A stretch of 43,945 nucleotides of DNA from a virus: positions 1 to 43,945 of the IMG/VR virus record IMGVR_UViG_3300032046_000058, one strand, 5' to 3'. Of the stretch, positions 37,273-43,945 are shown piece by piece. The first letter of the stretch is position 1; the number at the start of each line of letters is the position of its first letter. A program made the position numbers and the translations under genes. The notes under the pieces are model-generated. The model saw only the letters and a program-made list of their open reading frames with translations. It was not told the DNA's origin and did not search any database.

Positions 37273-37977
37273 TTATTCGCGGATTTCCTTATCTATTGCC
37301 GACCATAAATCATCGTCGTTTATCCCAAGTTTCTCATATACATTATTTATCGATTCACTAGTCTCTTCGTTAATAGCACGCACCGCCGATATCTTTTGAT
37401 CTTGATCTGCCGTCACTTTATATGTAACCTTCCAGATTCCACTTGTGGTGTTTACGTTAACTGAATCTTCAAATGCTTCCATATAGATCCCACCCTTACC
37501 GCCCCTATCGCCTTCGGGTGCTGGCCCACCACCAGTGAATGGCTTAGAAGTTTGCGGCTTTCTATTATCCGCATGGCTTGTCATGTCGGCAATCTCATCC
37601 ATATTTGGATTCCATCCAGCGTCTTGCTCTGACGGCTTTGATGGAGATAGTTCATTGACCATTGCGTCGAGGTATTTCAAAGCCTGAAGTCGTTCCTCCA
37701 TTGGAACGGCTCTAGCTGACATCTCTTTCTCGAAAGATAATTTGAAAGTTGGGTTGTCAATGTACTTATGACTGTGTACTGCAAAGAACGCGGACGTTAG
37801 GGAGTCGGCAAACGGCGATTCAGCTGCTTTTAGCGCGAATGCGTCGTCTATACCCTCCCACCTAAATTGCGACGTATGTGAGGTTTCATTATGAATAGGA
37901 ACTCCGAGGCGAGCATCTTGCTGCAGCATGGACGATATCGCCTCGAGCAGCATTTTTTCATTGGGATTAAGAGCCAT
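37273..37977 (-). CDS. 234-aa acidic protein, probably virion-associated
   Basis: The ATG at 37977 follows GGAGACTATT; the longer frame to 38052 would have no such site. The product begins MALNPNEKMLLEAISSMLQ, is helical in the first half, has a Gly-rich loop in the middle (GGGPAPEGDRGGKGG), and ends with a beta segment and acidic helix. No enzyme motif is visible. The three-gene minus-strand block it heads lies between replication genes, possibly a small virion/assembly operon. Confidence 0.55.
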   Translation of the reverse strand: MALNPNEKMLLEAISSMLQQDARLGVPIHNETSHTSQFRWEGIDDAFALKAAESPFADSLTSAFFAVHSHKYIDNPTFKLSFEKEMSARAVPMEERLQALKYLDAMVNELSPSKPSEQDAGWNPNMDEIADMTSHADNRKPQTSKPFTGGGPAPEGDRGGKGGIYMEAFEDSVNVNTTSGIWKVTYKVTADQDQKISAVRAINEETSESINNVYEKLGINDDDLWSAIDKEIRE

Positions 37978-38025
37978 AATAGTCTCCTCATTCTTTCTAT
38001 ATTTACATTTGATTAGGATCGAACA

Positions 38026-38286
38026 TTGCTTAAACAATTTGATATAGTACAAATTAAGTCAGCTAAGAATATTAAATTCTTATCTGGCCCACCAGGCAGA
38101 CCAGCATCACCACAAGGCAACTGGTCTGTAATTGGTTTTATCGGCTCCGACGTATTAATATCCAAAGATGAGACAGTAGTTAGAACGCCACTTTCGGAGA
38201 TAAGACTAATAGCGTCATACAACCCGAATGACTATATAAACCGTAAATTAACAAAGGAGGCTAAAAATGGCGAAGAAAAGAAATAA
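38026..38286 (+). CDS. SH3-like small protein upstream of recA
   Basis: An 86-aa protein from the TTG at 38026 (AGGATCG upstream). The core reads DIVQIKSAKNIKFLSG then NWSVIGFIGSDVLISKD, a small beta barrel pattern as in KOW/SH3-like domains. The Lys-rich C-terminus overlaps the recA start by 20 bases, which suggests coupled translation. A similar domain appears at 39351. Function unknown. Confidence 0.55.
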   Translation: MLKQFDIVQIKSAKNIKFLSGPPGRPASPQGNWSVIGFIGSDVLISKDETVVRTPLSEIRLIASYNPNDYINRKLTKEAKNGEEKK

Positions 38287-39370
38287 AAATAAGGGCGAAG
38301 GAGATTCTGAGTTTCCAGAGAACGAAGAGAATGAAGTAAACGAAGATTTGCAAGGTGCAGAAAATGCCATGGCTGCAATCAAAAAGAGATTTGGTGACGG
38401 CGCGATTATTCGAGGTGATGGTACAATTATCAAAGACATAGAGTCTATATCTAGCGGGTCGTTGGCAGTAGACATAGCTCTTGGGATAGGTGGATTCCCA
38501 AAGGGTAGAATATGTGAAATATTCGGTGCGGAAGGTAGCGGGAAGACAACGCTTGCACTTTCGACGGTAGCTTGTGCACAAAGAGCCGGTGGAACAGCTG
38601 CATATATTGATGCCGAGCATGCCCTTGATCTTGGGTATTCTAAAGATATAGGCGTCAATATGAGCAAATTGTTAGTGTCTCAGCCAGACTCTGGTGAAGA
38701 AGTATTGACGATCGCTGAAATCTTATGCAAATCGAAATCAGTCGATGTTATTATCATTGACTCAGTCGCCGCAATAGTACCAAAGGCAGAGTTAGATGGT
38801 GAAATTGGTGATTCGCATATCGCAGCGCAAGCAAGATTGATGTCACAATCTCTCAGAAAGATTAAGGGCGTTGTAAATCAGAGTAAAACTGCTCTGATTT
38901 TTATCAACCAAATAAGAGAAAAAGCAGGAATGTCATTTGGAAACCCAGAGACTACGCCTGGTGGTCGAGCCCTAAAGTTTTATGCTTCAGTTAGAGTTGA
39001 TCTAAGAAAGGTTGAGGGTATTAGGTTGTCATCAAAGGGCGAAGAGGCCCCGATTGGCCACATAGTTAGAGCGCACATAATCAAGAACAAGGTTGCGTCA
39101 CCATTCAAAAAAGCTGAATTTGAAATTTATTATGGCAAGGGTATCAGCGAAGAAGCTGACATCTTGAATCTTGGTGAGCAGTGCAAGATCATCCAAAGGA
39201 CAGGTAGCTGGCTTAGCTATGCATCGCAGAAGCTTGGACAGGGGAAGCAGCCCGCCATTAAGTATCTTAAGGACAATCCAAATATAGCTAAGGAGCTCAA
39301 AGAGATGATCTTGGATTTGATGATACCCAACAGGAAAAGGAGAGAAGAAGATGGCAGCGTCAAAGCCTAA
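38267..39370 (+). CDS. recA: RecA recombinase
   Basis: A 367-aa RecA family protein. Typical RecA elements are present: IKKRFGDGAI near 38-47, Walker A GAEGSGKTT (87-95), YIDAEHALD, Walker B VDVIIIDSVAAIVPKAEL, and FINQIREKAG then TTPGGRALKFYAS. A strong ribosome-binding site (AAAGGAGGCTAAAA) precedes the ATG. Using bacterial-type RecA rather than UvsX is different from T4. It drives strand exchange for recombination-dependent replication together with Gp46/47 and the SSB. The N-terminal 30 residues are charged and unlike most RecA. Confidence 0.95.
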   Translation: MAKKRNKNKGEGDSEFPENEENEVNEDLQGAENAMAAIKKRFGDGAIIRGDGTIIKDIESISSGSLAVDIALGIGGFPKGRICEIFGAEGSGKTTLALSTVACAQRAGGTAAYIDAEHALDLGYSKDIGVNMSKLLVSQPDSGEEVLTIAEILCKSKSVDVIIIDSVAAIVPKAELDGEIGDSHIAAQARLMSQSLRKIKGVVNQSKTALIFINQIREKAGMSFGNPETTPGGRALKFYASVRVDLRKVEGIRLSSKGEEAPIGHIVRAHIIKNKVASPFKKAEFEIYYGKGISEEADILNLGEQCKIIQRTGSWLSYASQKLGQGKQPAIKYLKDNPNIAKELKEMILDLMIPNRKRREEDGSVKA

Positions 39371-39683
39371 CTGGGATATCGGAGATCTAGTTTATGTTGA
39401 AGCGTCTGCAAAAGTGGGGTTCTTGGAAGCCTATAAGGTTTCCAATATAGTCCGTGCAAGAGGCAGGTGGCTTTATACAATCGACGTCAATCAAAAACCA
39501 CCATCGGAACCAACCGTGATGTCAATGGTAGACATCAAGAACACTGATCAGATATTCTTTGATGAAAGTGAACTCATTAATTACAAAGACGCGCTTCTGC
39601 TCATGAAACGCTCGCTTGATATCAAAACCAAGCGCGTAAATCAACTAATTAAGAAGTATTTCCCAGAAGGAACTGAGACATGA
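39351..39683 (+). CDS. SH3/KOW-like small protein between recA and helicase
   Basis: A 110-aa protein whose start lies inside the end of recA (20-base overlap), after GGAGAGAAGAAG. The N-terminal part reads DIGDLVYVEASAKVGFLEAY, a small beta barrel; the C-terminus is a helix with basic residues (KTKRVNQLIKKYF). It overlaps the helicase gene by four bases. A replisome accessory role is possible. Confidence 0.6.
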   Translation: MAASKPNWDIGDLVYVEASAKVGFLEAYKVSNIVRARGRWLYTIDVNQKPPSEPTVMSMVDIKNTDQIFFDESELINYKDALLLMKRSLDIKTKRVNQLIKKYFPEGTET

Positions 39684-41029
39684 ACGAGGTATTGGGGAAA
39701 AGTGAAGAGAGGCCATTTGGGCCAAATGAAGAGAAGGCCATTATATCTTTGGCCTTTACTGCGCCGGAGTTCTTTAGTTCTGTTGGACAGCATATAGATA
39801 CAAAATATTTCCATCTACCAGAAGTTAAGTTCGTGCACGCAATTATCAGCTCGTTATACGAAAAACATGAAGTGATGCCAACACGAGAGATGGTGCGCGA
39901 CATTGCAATGAAGCAATTGTCGGTGGATGATGACTATCAAAGAATATTAGACGTAGTAGATCGACCATCGGATCCAAGAGAAATACCAACGATTAAAGAT
40001 ACTGTCATTGATTGGGCAAGAAGTAAGGCATATGGATTGCTATATGATGAAGAGGCTATAGACGCGTATGAGAGTGGCGATTATGATAAAATTTCAGAAA
40101 TATTCGAAAACGCACAGAGAATTGTTGATGTATCACAAGCTGGAGATGAATTCTTCAAAACCTACAAGGATATTTTCAATCTAGATTTTGAGGAAAAATT
40201 AACGACTGGCTTCAGAGATCTAGATAGGCTTATTAACGAAGGTGGTCCAACTCGTGGGGAAGTATTTGTTTGGATGGCACCAACAGGGGTTGGCAAATCA
40301 CTGACATTGGTCAATTCTGGTGCGATGTGTTTCAGATCTAATCTTAAAGTTCTGCATGTTACACTTGAACTTTCGAAAACCAAGACCAAGATAAGGTATG
40401 CAGGAGTTTTTAGTAGAATACCGACAACTCTAAGAATTCAGAATAAAGAAAAGGTTGAAGCGGCGATTGAAAAGGAAAGATCAAGCCATACTGGCGACAT
40501 AATAATATATGAATTTCCACCAGATGAAATTAGTGTCGATACTATATACCAGATAATAAAGTGGCTCAAAAAAAGTAAAAATTGGGTAGCTGATGTTGTA
40601 ATTATTGACTATCTAGAACTAATGATGTCCAAAAGGTCTTATTACAACAAAGATGACTACGTTAGACAAAAAAGGGTTGCAACCGAGATTAGAGGTCTTG
40701 CACAGAGCGAGCACGTTCTGGTTTTTACTGCCACGCAAACCAATAGAGAATTAGGCGCTAGGAAGGAAAAGAGTGAGGGAGGTGGCCAGGGTGGCGGAGG
40801 GGGCGGAGGCGGCGTGATCGATATAAATAGAGCAGCTGAATCGTATGGTAAGATGATGCCATCTGATTATGTGGTTAGCATTAATCAGAATTCAGAAGAG
40901 TATGCTGCTGGTAGATTTAGGTTTTATGTGGCCAAAAACAGAAATGGATTTAAATTTAAGACGATCAGTGCCAAAGTTGACTATAGCACAATGATTGTCG
41001 AAGTAGATAAGATGCAGTCAATAACATAG
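39680..41029 (+). CDS. dnaB: DnaB-like replicative helicase
   Basis: A 449-aa RecA-fold helicase. An N-terminal helical domain (about residues 15-160) is followed by Walker A APTGVGKSL (200-208), a Walker-B-like VVIIDYLELM near 310 and TATQTNRELGA near 350. A long Gly-rich insertion (GGGQGGGGGGGG) lies near 358-375, where DnaB has a loop, which is unusual. It unwinds DNA ahead of the C-family polymerase. No primase domain is fused. The ATG overlaps the previous stop by four bases. Confidence 0.9.
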   Translation: MNEVLGKSEERPFGPNEEKAIISLAFTAPEFFSSVGQHIDTKYFHLPEVKFVHAIISSLYEKHEVMPTREMVRDIAMKQLSVDDDYQRILDVVDRPSDPREIPTIKDTVIDWARSKAYGLLYDEEAIDAYESGDYDKISEIFENAQRIVDVSQAGDEFFKTYKDIFNLDFEEKLTTGFRDLDRLINEGGPTRGEVFVWMAPTGVGKSLTLVNSGAMCFRSNLKVLHVTLELSKTKTKIRYAGVFSRIPTTLRIQNKEKVEAAIEKERSSHTGDIIIYEFPPDEISVDTIYQIIKWLKKSKNWVADVVIIDYLELMMSKRSYYNKDDYVRQKRVATEIRGLAQSEHVLVFTATQTNRELGARKEKSEGGGQGGGGGGGGVIDINRAAESYGKMMPSDYVVSINQNSEEYAAGRFRFYVAKNRNGFKFKTISAKVDYSTMIVEVDKMQSIT

Positions 41030-41038
41030 GACATAAAT

Positions 41039-41416
41039 ATGCCAAGATATAATTACGCATGCCAGAGTGGTTGCAAATTGTCAGATGTCAAGAGTGAGCT
41101 AAAAGACGTTGTGATAATTGTGGCCAAATCTGGTAGGCTGATCTGGGAAGAAGCACACAGTATTAAAATCACACCTTCTATTAAATGCCCTCTATGCAGA
41201 GGCGCGGCATCAATAACACTTGAGGGGGTGCTTGCGCCTGTATCTTATATAAGAGGTTACGGCTATCTCGACAAAGCTGGGTGCAGACGGAACATGAACT
41301 TGCACAAGTTGACAACAGATGATCCGTATGCACACATGCGAGAACGAGGAGAGGCAGACGACCTCAAGTGTCGGCTTAAAAAGGGTAAAACACCAGTCAA
41401 GAAGTATTTCGCATAA
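41039..41416 (+). CDS. FmdB-like zinc-ribbon protein
   Basis: A 125-aa protein beginning MPRYNYACQSGCKLSDV, like FmdB-family putative regulators (MPxYxYxCxxC), with a second Cys pair CPLC near 55. The C-terminal half is basic and helical. It is located between the helicase and the small PolA-like gene. FmdB-like domains bind zinc and are of unknown biochemical role. Confidence 0.55.
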   Translation: MPRYNYACQSGCKLSDVKSELKDVVIIVAKSGRLIWEEAHSIKITPSIKCPLCRGAASITLEGVLAPVSYIRGYGYLDKAGCRRNMNLHKLTTDDPYAHMRERGEADDLKCRLKKGKTPVKKYFA

Positions 41417-42525
41417 TGTTATTATTAACAGCCTTCGACTACACAAAATATCCATATAAACCGTTATTGTCGTTACTTAAAATTGGCGACAGGACGGAAA
41501 TTTTTTATTTATATGCCAAAGGGTCCAACCGGAAGATATACGATGTAACCTCTGACATATTTGCTATTGGGAATATCGTGGACTCATCGCAGGAACCAGT
41601 GTACCTTAATGACGCTAAATCGCATATAATTGCATTTAATTTACGAAATAATCATAATCTATACCAACTAACAGCCGCCATACCCACACTAAGCAACAAT
41701 AGATATATAGAGCTATTTAATTCAATTGCTTTAGTTGACCTTAAACCAGATAGATGGAGGAACCTACTCGGCGCCAGTTCCTCCACATACATATCAATGG
41801 AAAGGAAGCCGATATTTCTCGATGAAATAAAAGTACAACCGATCTACGCACTTGATACTTATACTGGTAGATCTAGGTGTCATAACTATAACATCCAAGG
41901 TGCTCCGGAAGACACTCCAATCAGAACGGAAGATGCAGATAACTTATTCATATGCTGCGATTGGATGGCTGCAGAAATTAGGGCTGCAGCCTTACTGTCT
42001 CATGATGAATTGTTAAATGAAAGTTTTATAAAATCAGATCCACATACGATGTTATCGGAGGAGCTTGGTATTCCAAGAGATGAATGCAAACGCCTATATA
42101 TGCGCACGATTTATTCTATTGATCTTGATTCCCCAATCTTGGAAATATATCCAAAGTTAAAAGAGTGGATGCAGAATCAGCTAAACGCGCTGGAAAGGGA
42201 TGGCTCTTTATGCTCGCCTCTTGGTCGAAAATTTAAATTGGGTAGTCGTGACACCAAAAGCGTATTTAATGCGGTATTGCAAGGGACGGTTGCCCACGCG
42301 ATGCAATCATCATTAATAAAATTGTCTGATAAATTAAAAGCATATATGCTCACTGAAACACATGACTCAATCATATTCTCTTGTAGATCAGGGCTTGTGC
42401 CGCACGTAATAAAAGAAGCAACACAGGTGATGTTAAGACCATTGACTGAAATGGATACGTTCCCTCTTAGAGTTTATGTTGGGCGTCAATGGAAGAAGTG
42501 GAAACTATATAGGGAATATAGATGA
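41416..42525 (+). CDS. Minimal family-A DNA polymerase (palm/fingers, no exonuclease)
   Basis: A 369-aa protein. Pol I motifs appear in order: TYTGRSRCHNYNIQGAP near 148-164, motif A CDWMAAEIRAA (Asp182), motif B R221-K225-Y233 in RDECKRLYMRTIYS (Pol I has RxxxKxxxFxxxYG, so Phe becomes Met and Gly becomes Ser), SPLGRKFKLG and motif C THDSII (Asp317). Residues 1-140 do not show the 3'-5' exonuclease motifs, so it is either a short specialised polymerase or a primer-making enzyme. TAATG coupling to the FmdB-like gene. It coexists with the C-family polymerase. Confidence 0.8.
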   Translation: MLLLTAFDYTKYPYKPLLSLLKIGDRTEIFYLYAKGSNRKIYDVTSDIFAIGNIVDSSQEPVYLNDAKSHIIAFNLRNNHNLYQLTAAIPTLSNNRYIELFNSIALVDLKPDRWRNLLGASSSTYISMERKPIFLDEIKVQPIYALDTYTGRSRCHNYNIQGAPEDTPIRTEDADNLFICCDWMAAEIRAAALLSHDELLNESFIKSDPHTMLSEELGIPRDECKRLYMRTIYSIDLDSPILEIYPKLKEWMQNQLNALERDGSLCSPLGRKFKLGSRDTKSVFNAVLQGTVAHAMQSSLIKLSDKLKAYMLTETHDSIIFSCRSGLVPHVIKEATQVMLRPLTEMDTFPLRVYVGRQWKKWKLYREYR

Positions 42526-43001
42526 AGGATTGGTTTTCAGAAAACGTGCCAGAGGATATCGCCAAACGTATAGTGCGTATCAGGGCTGAGATTGGTGAGG
42601 ATCAGGTAGTAGATAGAGATTTTAGGCCAGACTTAGCGATCGACTATGAAACGCTTGAAGAATCATTGATGACGGCTCCGCAAACTTTTGCGTTCTGGGC
42701 GATGGTCTATAGCGAACAAAAAGCATATGTGGCAAAACTTGATAGAATATCAAAGCGTAGAAGAGCACAAATATACGATCTAATAATTGAAGAATCGCAG
42801 AAAAAGTCTGTTAAAGTACCAGAGAAAATACTTCGAGAGCTAGTCGAAAAAGACGATAAGCTATTGGAAATTGAGAGCAAATTAATATTGGCTAATCGTA
42901 CTCTTGGCAAACTTTTCAACATTGTCGATGCGATGAAACTCAAAGTTGAGGCATTGCGATCGTTGGCTGGATTCAAAAGGCAAGAGCAATCAGCACCGTA
43001 A
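42522..43001 (+). CDS. Coiled-coil protein next to the SSB gene
   Basis: A 159-aa, mostly helical protein. The first 45 residues are acidic (IGEDQVVDRDFRPDLAIDYE), and a long heptad-bearing region follows (KVPEKILRELVEKDDKLLEIE). ATGA overlap with the previous gene. Small helical genes often sit upstream of phage ssb genes, in some cases as recombination mediators, but I do not recognise this one. Coupling to SSB is suggested only by position. Confidence 0.6.
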   Translation: MKDWFSENVPEDIAKRIVRIRAEIGEDQVVDRDFRPDLAIDYETLEESLMTAPQTFAFWAMVYSEQKAYVAKLDRISKRRRAQIYDLIIEESQKKSVKVPEKILRELVEKDDKLLEIESKLILANRTLGKLFNIVDAMKLKVEALRSLAGFKRQEQSAP

Positions 43002-43012
43002 GGAGATTTCAA

Positions 43013-43945
43013 ATGCAAGAGTCTGAAAAGAAGAAAATGCTCGAGAAGATGCGCCAGCGCATGAAGGACGAAAAGGGCAGCTCTAGGGACCCAGCGATGT
43101 TTAGGGTTCCGAACACTAAACCGAACGAAACATTTAAGTATCGATTTGTAGTGCTTCCCGGTATTGCCAAAGGCCAGAAATGCATCACTGGTGAAGCGTC
43201 TGCAACTATGGATGAGCGCCAATGGCCCGGTGAAGATGGAACAATTAAGAAGATGCCATGGTTCTGCGTTAGCGGCGGTCTTCACTGGATTGATCGCAGG
43301 CCATATGGTTGTCCAAGGTTATTCGATAAAGCTAAATGCCCTTGGTGCGAACTCGGATTTGAACTTCGCAGAGAGTGCGATGTTGAAGACAAAAAGCGAG
43401 CACTCGCCAAGCTATATCTCCCCAGGACAATGTCTGCAGTGAATATTTATTTCCCTCCATCGAACGTCAATCCCGCTGATCTTCATGGGAAGGTCATGTG
43501 GTATCAAATGCCAAAGACCGTTTTCGATAAGATGGAAGAGTGTTGGATGCGTGACGGTCCTGGCGATGATCCAGAAAATGACCCAAAACCCTACGGCATG
43601 TTCTGGGATCCAGAGGATTGTTTAATATTCCAGGTTGAAGTCACACACAAGAGTGGTTATAACAACTATGAAAGCTCAAAATTCCTGGTCAAGCGCCACA
43701 GGCTTGCCGAAACACCAGAGGAAATTCAGGCAATCCTCGATCAGCGCCACGATATCGTAGCCAAGTTCCCGCCTAGAAATGCCAAGGAACTCGCAGACTT
43801 ACTCGAGAAGGTTGGTCAAGGCGAAATCCCGAAGACTAGTGGCGCTGATGGCGACGAAGACGAAGAACTTCCAGAGCAGAAGAGCGCACCAAAGGCAGCA
43901 CCATCCAAATCTGCTCAGCAGAAAGCGGCCCCTGCTCCTGCGGCA
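43013..43945 (+). CDS. 32: Gp32-like single-strand DNA-binding protein (3' end cut by window)
   Basis: The ATG at 43013 follows AAGGAGATTTCAA; no stop appears before the window ends, so at least 311 residues are visible. A basic N-terminus (MQESEKKKMLEKMRQRMKD) resembles the Gp32 cooperativity (LAST-like) region. The core has a zinc site with CPRLFDKAKCPWC, then an OB-fold-like region (KLYLPRTMSAVNIYFPP, GKVMWYQMPKTVFDKM). The C-terminus is acidic (GDEDEELPEQ) before an Ala/Lys/Pro tail. It would coat single-stranded DNA for the replisome, RecA and Gp46/47. Higher GC and C-ending codons suit strong expression. Confidence 0.85.
   Translation, partial: MQESEKKKMLEKMRQRMKDEKGSSRDPAMFRVPNTKPNETFKYRFVVLPGIAKGQKCITGEASATMDERQWPGEDGTIKKMPWFCVSGGLHWIDRRPYGCPRLFDKAKCPWCELGFELRRECDVEDKKRALAKLYLPRTMSAVNIYFPPSNVNPADLHGKVMWYQMPKTVFDKMEECWMRDGPGDDPENDPKPYGMFWDPEDCLIFQVEVTHKSGYNNYESSKFLVKRHRLAETPEEIQAILDQRHDIVAKFPPRNAKELADLLEKVGQGEIPKTSGADGDEDEELPEQKSAPKAAPSKSAQQKAAPAPAA

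Noticed and set aside
1-43945. tRNA genes, CRISPR arrays, IS elements, integrase or attachment sites
   Set aside because: None was recognised by eye. There are no regularly spaced repeats with unique spacers, no transposase-like ORF and no integrase motif in the frames read.

Overview
The window looks like part of a large tailed-phage (Caudoviricetes) genome with T4-like logic. It carries Gp46/Gp47-type recombination nuclease subunits, a Gp55-like late sigma factor, a Gp32-like zinc-containing single-strand DNA-binding protein, RecA, a DnaB-type helicase, a family-4 uracil-DNA glycosylase and virion-type proteins. Replication is by a bacterial-type (C-family) DNA polymerase III alpha split over two genes. 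Almost everything is tightly packed and AT-rich. I see no tRNA or rRNA genes, CRISPR array or IS element. The host cannot be named from this sequence.

Layout. (1) 1-2520 is distinctly GC-richer, plus-strand, and holds very small ORFs with good ribosome-binding sites, many of them zinc-ribbon mini-proteins. It includes an exact 147-bp duplication and a frame-disrupted stretch before an abrupt composition change. (2) 2473-10122 is mostly minus-strand: two tagged proteins, a GC-rich 130-aa gene with strong downstream hairpins, a stray plus-strand HNH endonuclease, then a nucleotide/sugar block (epimerase, PurZ-like adenylosuccinate synthetase, DeoC-like protein, nucleoside deoxyribosyltransferase-like protein), a basic protein, a DUF115-like protein and the sigma factor. 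(3) 10200-12153 is plus-strand: an FHA/KOW/HTH protein and a small protein. (4) 12150-24552 is minus-strand: Gp46/Gp47, a collagen-repeat virion protein, a P-loop kinase and a long run of tagged proteins. (5) 24586-26819 holds a tagged HEXXH metalloprotease, a GC-rich hairpin-rich island and a lipoprotein gene. (6) 26902-43945 is the replication and recombination region, mainly plus-strand, with a short minus-strand block at 36678-37977.

Three things stand out. First, at least eight otherwise unrelated proteins share a 12-15 residue N-terminal tag ending in ITE followed by DPD, and three more begin MKL and reach a (L/I)xE motif within nine residues. This is the layout of the T4 capsid-targeting sequence, which the prohead protease cleaves after (L/I)xE. 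I infer a set of packaged and ejected proteins: a kinase, a candidate ADP-ribosyltransferase, a metalloprotease, two ParB/Srx-like proteins, an RyR-domain protein and zinc proteins. Second, the polymerase alpha subunit carries an intein whose LAGLIDADG endonuclease is encoded in a different reading frame from the intein. The endonuclease has its own ribosome-binding site, and the polymerase frame stays open underneath it. Third, the PurZ-like enzyme has the PurA catalytic Asp position occupied by Ser and is clustered with DeoC-like and deoxyribosyltransferase-like genes, which suggests altered purine deoxynucleotide metabolism.
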